Shown here one piece after another: positions 1 through 7,056 of a DNA stretch of 54,003 nucleotides. Positions within the stretch are counted from its first letter, which is position 1. Every line of letters starts with the position of its first letter. Source of the DNA: Palleniella intestinalis (GTDB taxonomy: Bacteria > Bacteroidota > Bacteroidia > Bacteroidales > Bacteroidaceae); NCBI RefSeq assembly GCF_013166595.1, contig NZ_JABKKG010000015.1, positions 1 to 54,003 on the forward strand. Reading direction: 5' to 3'. The translations under genes were made by a program, and so were the position numbers. The notes beneath the pieces were generated by a model. That model had not been told where the DNA came from and did not search any database. It was given only the letters and a program-made list of their open reading frames with translations.

Positions 1-33
1 TTGCATTGCAGGTTAATCTTTAATGGGAAGGTT

Positions 34-97
34 CCTCCTTCTGTGTATAAGAGAACCCTGTCGCTACGCTCCGGAACCTCTTATACACAGAAGGAGG
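34..97. repeat. 20-bp perfect inverted repeat upstream of the first OMP gene
   Basis: Positions 34-53 (CCTCCTTCTGTGTATAAGAG) are the exact reverse complement of 78-97, separated by 24 bases containing CGCTACGCTCCGG. The hairpin ends about 20 bases before the coding similarity of the OMP paralogue starts. No T-run follows, so it is a poor intrinsic terminator. It could be a short palindromic insertion, an invertible site or an mRNA hairpin; the sequence alone does not decide. Confidence 0.8.
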
Positions 98-120
98 GGG
101 ACTCATATGCAGTCAAGAAA

Positions 121-717
121 TTGCACTTCTATCTTGAATGTATAGTAATAATCATGTCTTCTGTTGGCGTTTTTGCACAGCATGGGGTAGGTTCCATAAC
201 CATTCAGCCAAAGGTCGGCATTAATGTTGCCAACCTTACAAAAAGCGACGGGGATGGCATAGACAACAGGATAGGTTTTGTCATAGGTGCAGAGGCAGAA
301 TATCAGATAGAGGAGCAAATCAGCATTTCAGCAGGACTTATCTATTCTCAGCAAGGACAGAAGGAGAGCGGAATATTGGGAGACAAGTTTGTCGACGGCA
401 CATTGAAGCTTGACTACATCAACATCCCAATCCTTGCCAACATCTATGTTGTCAAGGGATTAGCCCTTAAATGCGGCATCCAGCCGGGATTCAAGGTTAA
501 CAGTAAGGCGAAGGCTAAGACTGTCGGAGCTTCTGCCGAGTTTGATTTACCTGGTGCAAAGTCTGTTGATTTCTCCATTCCTGTCGGTGTGTCCTACGAG
601 TATGCCAATGTCCAGCTTGACGCACGCTACAACTGGGGGCTGACAAAGGTGTCAACAATTGTCGATTCAAAGAACAGTGTGTTCCAAATCACACTGGGCT
701 ACAAGTTCAAGATGTAA
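121..717 (+). CDS. Outer-membrane beta-barrel protein (porin-like), damaged or unusual start
   Basis: Small outer-membrane beta-barrel of the OMP_b-brl type, about 198 aa, closely related along its whole length to the gene at 754. Shared signatures are the signal-peptide end SSVGxFAQ, YINIPILANIYV, KxGxQPGF and the final barrel strand NSVFQxTxGYKxKx. The paralogue begins MKKL, but here the matching codons are GTC AAG AAA TTG (112-123), so the ATG is missing. The reading frame stays open upstream to the window edge through an inverted repeat, and an ATG at 107 is out of frame. TTG at 121 is the closest usable start and is a guess. The signal region also holds Glu and Cys, odd for a signal peptide. 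The barrel is intact, so the gene may be recently damaged or expressed from a non-ATG start. Confidence 0.6.
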   Translation: MHFYLECIVIIMSSVGVFAQHGVGSITIQPKVGINVANLTKSDGDGIDNRIGFVIGAEAEYQIEEQISISAGLIYSQQGQKESGILGDKFVDGTLKLDYINIPILANIYVVKGLALKCGIQPGFKVNSKAKAKTVGASAEFDLPGAKSVDFSIPVGVSYEYANVQLDARYNWGLTKVSTIVDSKNSVFQITLGYKFKM

Positions 718-753
718 AATGTCTGTAAAACCAGTCTCACCAAATTCCTTGTT

Positions 754-1347
754 ATGAAAAAGTTGGTGTCTTCTCTTGTGCTTGCAATGGCTTCTGTCGG
801 TGCTTCCGCCCAGCATGAAGTCGGGTCTGTATCCCTTATGCCAAAGGGAGGACTTAATATTTCCACTCTTACAAATGGTGATGATACGGAAATGCGGTAC
901 GGAATTGTTGCTGGTGCAGAAGTCGAGTATATGTTGGACAAGCAGTTTGGTATCTCTGCCGGACTTCTTTACTCTCAGCAGGGAGTGAGAGTTAAGTATA
1001 AAGAACTGCCGAAGAGTGCTGCCACATTTTCTCTTAATTACATTAATATTCCTATCCTTGCCAACATCTATGTTGCCAAGGGACTTGCGCTGAAAGTTGG
1101 CGTACAGCCGGGATTTAATGTAGCAAGCAGTGCGAGAGCTTCGCTTTTCAGTTTGGACAAAGGTGATGATGTCCAGGGGACAAAGTCCTTGGACTTGTCA
1201 GTTCCTGTCGGCATTTCCTATGTGAGTGAATACGACATACTGCTTGACGTGCGCTATAATTGGGGACTGACAAAGGTTAACAGTTTTCTTGACAACAGCA
1301 TGAACAGTGTGTTCCAATTCACTGTCGGCTATAAGCTGAAGCTGTAA
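754..1347 (+). CDS. Outer-membrane beta-barrel protein (porin-like)
   Basis: Protein of 197 aa with a clean signal peptide (MKKLVSSLVLAMASVGASAQ) and a small beta-barrel domain of alternating hydrophobic strands, typical of the Bacteroidetes OMP_b-brl/PorT-like group. It should sit in the outer membrane; the substrate is unknown. It lies 36 bases after its upstream paralogue, probably in one transcript, and an intrinsic terminator follows at 1375. Shared motifs with the paralogue (YINIPILANIYV, LDVRYNWGLTKV) point to tandem duplication. The start ATG at 754 is unambiguous. Confidence 0.85.
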   Translation: MKKLVSSLVLAMASVGASAQHEVGSVSLMPKGGLNISTLTNGDDTEMRYGIVAGAEVEYMLDKQFGISAGLLYSQQGVRVKYKELPKSAATFSLNYINIPILANIYVAKGLALKVGVQPGFNVASSARASLFSLDKGDDVQGTKSLDLSVPVGISYVSEYDILLDVRYNWGLTKVNSFLDNSMNSVFQFTVGYKLKL

Positions 1348-1374
1348 ACACGGTTGACATATCCATGAATAAGG

Positions 1375-1418
1375 CATGCTTCCTTGCAATCTGTTGCGAG
1401 GAAGCATGTTTTGTGTTT
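1375..1418 (+). terminator. Intrinsic terminator after the OMP pair
   Basis: A 15-bp stem with one G-U pair (1375-1389 with 1394-1408), loop TCTG, followed by TTTTGTGTTT. It lies 27 bases after the stop of the second OMP gene. Confidence 0.85.
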
Positions 1419-1537
1419 GCACCATTACTTGTGGCAGGGGATTTTTTCAGCAATGCTTGTTGGTGTGAACAAGGGCATAAAAAACATGTGTCCGCAACTT
1501 TTTGCCATTAAAGGGAAGGTTTTTCAAGAATATTTTG

Positions 1538-1545
1538 TAAATTTG
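1538..1545 (+). promoter_or_regulatory. Candidate -7 element for the polysaccharide operon
   Basis: TAAATTTG fits the Bacteroidetes TAnnTTTG consensus and lies about 78 bases before the ketoisomerase start. No clear -33 TTG is at the usual spacing. Confidence 0.4.
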
Positions 1546-1622
1546 CACTTTATAGCCGGCTGTGCACCATTAATCATGATGACCAAGCCATGCCGTGACA
1601 TTACTATATAAGAAATACAGCC

Positions 1623-2036
1623 ATGCCTATGAACATCAATGACTGCAAGATAATCTCTTTGCCAAAAGAAGAAGACCCAAGGGGAAGCCTTACGTACATT
1701 TATGAGAATGTGCAAGTGCCGTTCCCTATCAAGCGAGTGTTCTACATCTATGACGTCCCTGCCGGCAAAGACCGCGGAGCGCATGCCCACAAGGAGTGCT
1801 GGCAGTTCATCATTGCCGCCTCGGGTGCACTTGAGGTGTTCCTCTCTGACGGAAAGGAGGAGCAGGTCGTTACGCTTAACCGTCCGTACCAGGGGCTTCT
1901 CGTGCCGCCGGGGATATGGGCGCATGAGCGGGAGTTCACAACGGGTGCGCTGTGCCTTGTGCTTGCCAGCCACGATTATGACGAGGACGACTACATAAGG
2001 CAGTTTGATGCGTTTCTGAAATGGAGGGGACTGTGA
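1623..2036 (+). CDS. fdtA: FdtA/QdtA-type sugar 3,4-ketoisomerase (WxcM-like cupin)
   Basis: 137-aa single-domain cupin of the FdtA/WxcM C-terminal family. It carries the family signature of a cupin sheet with DRGAHAHKECWQF (metal/substrate His residues), LSDGKEEQVV and LVPPGIWAHE. Known members isomerise dTDP-4-keto-6-deoxyglucose to the 3-keto form on the way to 3-amino-3,6-dideoxy sugars. No aminotransferase partner (FdtB/QdtB) is in the window, so the final sugar cannot be named. It starts the polysaccharide operon. ATG at 1623 or 1629 are both possible. The stop overlaps the next start (TGATG at 2034-2038), implying translational coupling. Confidence 0.8.
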   Translation: MPMNINDCKIISLPKEEDPRGSLTYIYENVQVPFPIKRVFYIYDVPAGKDRGAHAHKECWQFIIAASGALEVFLSDGKEEQVVTLNRPYQGLLVPPGIWAHEREFTTGALCLVLASHDYDEDDYIRQFDAFLKWRGL

Positions 2037-3001
2037 TGAAAGTGGTGCGCTACGCTGCATGCCATGCCAAGGAATGGGACGCTTTTGTGGAAACAGCGAA
2101 GAACGGGACGTTCCTTTTCCTGCGCGGATACATGGACTACCACAGCGACAGGTTCGTTGACCATTCGCTGATGCTCTATGACTCCAAGGAGCGACTTGCC
2201 GCTCTCCTTCCTGCCAACGAGGTGCGTGATGAGGGTGGGACAAAGGCTTTGCATTCCCATAAAGGTCTGACATACGGCGGTTTTGTCCTTGGCAGGAAAT
2301 GCCATACGGCAGAGGTCGGCGATATGTTCCGTGCCGTTGCTGACTATCTTTGTGAGAATGGTTTCCGCCAATGGCATTACAAGCAGATGCCGGCTGTCTA
2401 TCATCTCCTGCCTGCGGAGGAGGACAGCTATTGGCTTTGGCGCATGGGAGCAAGGACAGAGCACTGTGCAGTGATGACCGCTGTTGACCTCCACAGCAAG
2501 GAAAGGCATGTTTCCTCGCGCAAAAAGACTTATTGCAACAAGTTGAGGCGTGAGGGTTACAGTGTGGAAATAGGCGCACCGTTGGATGATTTCTGGCAGA
2601 TTCTCACGGACAACCTGCGTGAAAGGTTTGACGCTGCCCCTGTACACACCTTTGAGGAGATGACTCTCTTGCAACAAAGACTCCCTGAAAACATAGTCTG
2701 CTGTACGGTAAAAGCCCCTGACGGTACGGTGGTGGGCGGCACGGTGCTGTTCATCACTTGTCAGACAGTCAAGACACAATACATCTCTGCCTCACCCGAA
2801 GGAAAGCGCACAAATGCGCTTGACTTCCTGATGCTCACACTCATGGAGCATTTCTCCAAGTTTCCGCAGTACAGATATTTCGAGTTCGGCACAAGCATGG
2901 CTGAAGACAACACTGCCATTAACGAAGGGCTTGTCATGCAGAAAGAAGGCTTTGGCGGCAGTTGTGTGGCATGCAGAAGCTATCTGCTGGAGATTCAATA
3001 A
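2036..3001 (+). CDS. FemAB-like GNAT-fold acyltransferase
   Basis: 321-aa protein resembling the FemAB-like GNAT group (Acetyltransf_6). Visible marks are ALHSHKGLTYGGFV near residue 70, SSRKKTYCNKLRREGY in the middle (typical of acyl-acceptor proteins of this group), GGTVLF, and YRYFEFGTSM near the C-terminus. It probably acylates a sugar made by the cluster, for example the amino sugar implied by the FdtA-like neighbour; the acyl donor is unknown. I chose ATG 2036 over 2021 because it overlaps the fdtA stop, as expected for coupled genes. It is followed by a flippase. Confidence 0.7.
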   Translation: MKVVRYAACHAKEWDAFVETAKNGTFLFLRGYMDYHSDRFVDHSLMLYDSKERLAALLPANEVRDEGGTKALHSHKGLTYGGFVLGRKCHTAEVGDMFRAVADYLCENGFRQWHYKQMPAVYHLLPAEEDSYWLWRMGARTEHCAVMTAVDLHSKERHVSSRKKTYCNKLRREGYSVEIGAPLDDFWQILTDNLRERFDAAPVHTFEEMTLLQQRLPENIVCCTVKAPDGTVVGGTVLFITCQTVKTQYISASPEGKRTNALDFLMLTLMEHFSKFPQYRYFEFGTSMAEDNTAINEGLVMQKEGFGGSCVACRSYLLEIQ

Positions 3002-3015
3002 CCAACAAACAATCA

Positions 3016-4473
3016 ATGACATCAAACAGTTACAAGAGCATATTGAAGGCGATAAGCCTTTTCAGCGGTGTGCAGGGACTTAGCATCCTGCTTAACATCG
3101 GCAGGGCGAAGCTGGCTGCACTGCTTCTCGGTCCTGCAGGAATAGGACTTAACGCCATATACAACGAGACACGCGAGCTTATCCATTCCTCCACAAACCT
3201 TGGTATGGACACAAGCGGCACTCGAGAGATAGCCAAAGCCTTCGGCGAGAAAGACAAGGAGGGCGGTGAGGAACGGCTTCACGATGCGGTGATGCTTACG
3301 CGCTCATGGTCAATGATATTCGCCATTACCGGTTTTATGCTGACATTCCTTTTGGCAGAACCAATCTCTTGGCTGACATTCTCTGACGGCAGCCATGCCA
3401 ACGGCTACCGCATAATCTCTTTTGCCGTAGCCTTTTCCACCCTCACCTGTGGCGAACTTGTGGTGCTGCGCGGGTTGCAGAAGCTCAAACTCATGGCAAC
3501 GGTGGCAATAATGCATGTCGTTGTAGGAGTCCTGACGACAATCCCTGTCTATTATTTCTGGGGCATCGACGGTGTGGCGGCTGCCCTTGTGCTTATGACA
3601 TTGTCCATGCTGATGGTGACAATGGTTTTCTCCTACCGCATAGAGAAACCGCGTTTCTGTTTCAAGAAGGCACATCTTGCCAAAGGAAAGACAATGCTCA
3701 TCATCGGTCTGTCGTTCGTTCTTTCAGCCTTTATAGCATCAGGGTCGAAACTGACAGTGCAGTCGTACATCAACAGCCATGGCTCATTGGAGCTGGTTGG
3801 ACTTTATAATTCCGGGGTAACCCTCACACTTACCTACGCCGGAGTAGTCTTTGCATCCCTCGATACAGACTTCTTTCCGCGCCTGTCAAGCATCTTCAAT
3901 GACTTGGGGCAACGGCGTGTGACTGTCTGCAGGCAGATGGAAATGGGGCTGCTACTGATATTTCCCATTGTTGTATGCGCCATGTTCGCCATGCCGCTAA
4001 TAGTCCCTCTGCTGTTCAGCAGCGAGTTCAATGCCATGATTCCCATGGCACAGATAGCGTCGATAGGACTTCTTTTCCGTGCGCTCTATATCCCGGCGGC
4101 ACTGATACCGCTGGCTGCAGGAGAATCAAAGGTGTATCTGATTCTGCAAGGGCTTTCATATCTCTCGTTCATTCCGGCACTTATCATAGGCTATGAGTTA
4201 GGAGGAGTGACAGGGACAGGTGTGGGGCTGCTTGTCAGTCATAGTACAGACATCATTGTCAACCTCATCTTCGCAAAATGGAAATATAATGTGTCCATCG
4301 GCAAACGACTGGCTATGGTGCTCACTACGTTGACCACCTATACCGCTGTATGCTATGCTATTGCATACAGCCTGCATGGTATGGCATATATAACCATTGG
4401 CGCATTACTGTCTTTGGCAAGTGTGGCAATAAGCGGAATAATGGTTAAAAAGAAACTGAAGATAACAGAATAA
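3016..4473 (+). CDS. Polysaccharide flippase (Wzx/MOP superfamily)
   Basis: 485-aa integral membrane protein with about 12 to 14 hydrophobic segments, of the Wzx/O-antigen translocase family in the MOP superfamily. It should flip lipid-linked repeat units across the inner membrane. Family marks are the N-terminal LLNIGRAKLAALLLGPAGIG, an early charged loop (ETRELIHSST) and long runs of hydrophobic helices to the C-terminus. The upstream frame is open to 2962, but ATG 3016 just after the previous stop gives the normal family start (MTSNSYKSILKAISLFSG). It is one of two flippases in the window; the other is at 21533. Confidence 0.85.
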   Translation: MTSNSYKSILKAISLFSGVQGLSILLNIGRAKLAALLLGPAGIGLNAIYNETRELIHSSTNLGMDTSGTREIAKAFGEKDKEGGEERLHDAVMLTRSWSMIFAITGFMLTFLLAEPISWLTFSDGSHANGYRIISFAVAFSTLTCGELVVLRGLQKLKLMATVAIMHVVVGVLTTIPVYYFWGIDGVAAALVLMTLSMLMVTMVFSYRIEKPRFCFKKAHLAKGKTMLIIGLSFVLSAFIASGSKLTVQSYINSHGSLELVGLYNSGVTLTLTYAGVVFASLDTDFFPRLSSIFNDLGQRRVTVCRQMEMGLLLIFPIVVCAMFAMPLIVPLLFSSEFNAMIPMAQIASIGLLFRALYIPAALIPLAAGESKVYLILQGLSYLSFIPALIIGYELGGVTGTGVGLLVSHSTDIIVNLIFAKWKYNVSIGKRLAMVLTTLTTYTAVCYAIAYSLHGMAYITIGALLSLASVAISGIMVKKKLKITE

Positions 4474-4484
4474 AGCAGACAAAC

Positions 4485-5591
4485 ATGATTTCCTCCGAGA
4501 GAAAAAGGCAGTTAAAGAAGCGGATAAGGGATATCCTTCCATACGGAATTGTGGCAGAGAAGAAGCGCATACGCTTCATGGAGATGTACGACGAATGGAA
4601 AACGTCGGGCAAAGAGTTTTACTGGGACGAGGAGAGCCTCTTCCGTCAGATTGTTTCCGTGGAGGGCTTCGGTGCTACAGGGGCAAGTGCCGTTGTCGAC
4701 CTCATAAGGGAATATGACGGACAGAGCGTGCTTGGAACAGTTGATCCTGAAGGAAGTCTTGCCGATCCGGAGGATGATGCCGGAGAGATTGATTTCCTGC
4801 GTCTTACCGGAGGACTGTTGCAATTGGAGCAGGCGTTTGATAATTCAAGGACACGCAGCTTCTATTGGAATGATGCAGCTGTCAAACAGTTTATAGGACT
4901 GATAAATTTCTCCACACTGTTCCAAAAGAATGAGACTCTGCGCCCATGCTTCTTCAAGTTCCTTGACGAGATACTGGCATTGCGAATCAAGGATGCCAAG
5001 GACTGTCCCATTAACCCTGTGATGGGGCGGTTCTATGACACGGCGGATATATATTTCCTTAAGAACATGTCTCTTGATGAGTACAGGCATCTGTGCCGCA
5101 GAATGCTTAACACCATATTCAACAGATTCCATAACGGCAAAGGTACATTTCTAATGCTCGACCAACTGTTTGCCGACTGCAACGGCAAGACAGAAGAGTT
5201 CAGACAGTATGTCCCTAACCTTAAGCAAGTCATAGTTTATCGTGACCCGCGCGATGTCTACAGCATTGCCCACCGTCTTGACCTGCAATGGATGCCTCAT
5301 GGATGTGCCGAGGATTTCATAACATGGACAAAGATAATGTATGGCTCTTTCTCACCTGACTCGGAAGAATATCTCTCGCTGCGTTTCGAGAATCTTATCC
5401 TCGACTATGACCATGAGGTGGGGCGCATAGAACAGTATCTTGACCTTTCACCTGAATTGCATACGCGCAAACGGCAGTGCCTCAATCCAGATGTGTCTGT
5501 AAAGAGTGTGCGACAATGGACAAGAGAACCACAATTTGCTGACGATTTCCGCAAGATAAAGGAAGCCTTTCCGCACCTTTGCTACGAATGA
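4485..5591 (+). CDS. Sulfotransferase-like protein
   Basis: 368-aa soluble protein. A glycine-rich segment near residues 57-70 (EGFGATGASAVVDLI) sits where PAPS-dependent sulfotransferases have the 5'-phosphosulfate loop. IVYRDPRDVYSIAHRLD near residue 250 resembles the 3'-phosphate motif (RDPRDV...S). I read it as a divergent sulfotransferase acting on a polysaccharide repeat unit. It lies 11 bases after the flippase. The canonical K/R-rich first motif is not obvious, so activity is uncertain. Sulfation would add negative charge to the surface polymer. Confidence 0.65.
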   Translation: MISSERKRQLKKRIRDILPYGIVAEKKRIRFMEMYDEWKTSGKEFYWDEESLFRQIVSVEGFGATGASAVVDLIREYDGQSVLGTVDPEGSLADPEDDAGEIDFLRLTGGLLQLEQAFDNSRTRSFYWNDAAVKQFIGLINFSTLFQKNETLRPCFFKFLDEILALRIKDAKDCPINPVMGRFYDTADIYFLKNMSLDEYRHLCRRMLNTIFNRFHNGKGTFLMLDQLFADCNGKTEEFRQYVPNLKQVIVYRDPRDVYSIAHRLDLQWMPHGCAEDFITWTKIMYGSFSPDSEEYLSLRFENLILDYDHEVGRIEQYLDLSPELHTRKRQCLNPDVSVKSVRQWTREPQFADDFRKIKEAFPHLCYE

Positions 5592-5647
5592 TGAATCCCG
5601 ACAATTTGTCAATTTGACAACCTTTCAGCTTGTCAAAAAACAAGAAA

Positions 5648-6574
5648 ATGAAACCAATCCTGCTCTCCATAATAATCCCTGTCTACAAGGTCGAGGACTA
5701 TCTTGACCGCTGCGTGGAGTCTGTCATCGGGCAGTCGTTCAAGAACTGGGAGATGATCCTCGTCGATGACGGCTCTCCTGACAACTGTCCGGCAATGTGT
5801 GACAGATGGGTGGAGCGCGACAGCAGGATACGCGCCGTACACAAAACCAACGGCGGACTGTCCTCGGCGCGCAACCATGGCATAGGAATTGCGGAAGGTG
5901 ACTATATGACATTCATTGACAGTGATGACGAACTGGCACCGGAAACGCTTGCACCTCTCGTAAAAATGCTTGCGGAACATCCTGAATATGACATCCTTGA
6001 ATACTCCGTACACCAGGACTACATGCATCCTGACAGCGGTGGAAACCTTTATGTGTTAAAGGAAAAGACATACCTAACTTTCAAAGACTATTGGAGTTAT
6101 GCCTATGGTTATGAGCACTGCTGGTCATGTAACAAGATTTTCAGGAAAGGTCTGCTTGACAGTGGCTCTTTTGCCGTAGGGCGTTACTACGAGGATGTGC
6201 TGCTTATGGGCAAACTTGCCGTCAGGAATCCTGTAATCCACACCACATCACAAGGACTTTATCTCTACCGTTACAACAGCAATGGCATATCAAAAGAATA
6301 TAACGATCGTCTCCTGCAACTCCTTGAAGCACAACTTTCTGTCATCAACGCCCTTGCCATAGACCTCCGTGCACCCCGGTGGCACCGCCTTTACATGCGT
6401 CTCCTCAATGTGCAGATTGATGTATATAAAATCACAGGAGCCCTCCTTCTGCCCGACATGCATGTGGCTGTAAGGAACTATTTCGGCACGTCATCACTTG
6501 CCAAGTCCGTGCTGTTGCGCCTTTTCGGGCTACGTCTCACCTGCCTTCTCTTCGGTCTGAGGAAATGCAAATGA
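5648..6574 (+). CDS. Family 2 glycosyltransferase
   Basis: 308-aa GT2 (GT-A fold). N-terminal LLSIIIPVYKVEDYLDRC is the nucleotide-sugar binding start; VDDGSPDNCP and TFIDSDDEL (the DxD metal site) follow; NGGLSSARNHGI is a typical acceptor-side loop. It should add one sugar to the lipid-linked repeat unit at the inner membrane. ATG 5648 matches the family start; an upstream TTG at 5630 is less likely. The short gap before it contains several GTCAA/TTGAC half-repeats of no known role. Confidence 0.85.
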   Translation: MKPILLSIIIPVYKVEDYLDRCVESVIGQSFKNWEMILVDDGSPDNCPAMCDRWVERDSRIRAVHKTNGGLSSARNHGIGIAEGDYMTFIDSDDELAPETLAPLVKMLAEHPEYDILEYSVHQDYMHPDSGGNLYVLKEKTYLTFKDYWSYAYGYEHCWSCNKIFRKGLLDSGSFAVGRYYEDVLLMGKLAVRNPVIHTTSQGLYLYRYNSNGISKEYNDRLLQLLEAQLSVINALAIDLRAPRWHRLYMRLLNVQIDVYKITGALLLPDMHVAVRNYFGTSSLAKSVLLRLFGLRLTCLLFGLRKCK

Positions 6575-6792
6575 CATCATTTCATAAGGCGGGTGTCCGG
6601 CTTGCGTTATTTTAGAGAGACAACCCATTGTCCGGTCTTGTCAGAACCAATACGGCTGACGATGCCTTCACTGCGCAGAGTGGCGATTTACTGGGACATT
6701 TACAAGGACATCGTCATCAATACTCTTTTGTCCGGCAGATTCTTTGCATTTGGCATTTTGCCTTGTGCAAAGCAACAATTCTTGGTAAAAGA

Positions 6793-6823
6793 TTGGAAGA
6801 TTGCATATTTTTTTGTACTTTTG
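6793..6823 (+). promoter_or_regulatory. Promoter for the SLBB export gene
   Basis: TTG at 6793-6795, 20 bases, then TACTTTTG at 6816-6823: the full Bacteroidetes -33/-7 layout. A second -7-like box, TAACTTTG, is at 6926-6933. The intergenic stretch 6575-7056 otherwise holds the tandem repeat at 6823-6910 and no gene I can support. Confidence 0.6.
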
Positions 6824-6910
6824 CATAAAATAAGCTGCACCTCAGCAATTCAGAGCAAGCTCTATTGCATAAGTTAGGCTGCACCTCAACAATCCAGAGC
6901 AAGCTCTATT
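6823..6910. repeat. 44-bp tandem repeat, two copies
   Basis: 6823-6866 and 6867-6910 are near-identical 44-bp units beginning GCATAA and containing GCTGCACCTCA and CAGAGCAAGCTCTATT. Each starts with the bases that normally follow the -7 box. A third partial copy of the first half is at 39316-39341, in the same position after a -7 box in front of the subtilase gene. Confidence 0.8.
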
Positions 6911-7056
6911 GCATTCGGTTGGCACTAACTTTGCATTCGGTTTGCATTATTTTTGCAACAGTTATAAAATAAACAAGGCGCCTTTCCGTTATTCTGTATA
7001 GGGAAAGTGCGCCCGCCTTTCCGTAAACTATTTTGCAGAAAAAAGAAAACACTATA

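Noticed and set aside
1524..2579. 351-codon minus-strand open frame
   Set aside because: Covers fdtA and the acyltransferase antisense; Cys/His/Pro-rich composition typical of a shadow.
6593..6877. 94-codon plus-strand frame between the GT2 and SLBB genes
   Set aside because: It runs through the promoter and the tandem repeat, has no start context and no recognisable domain.
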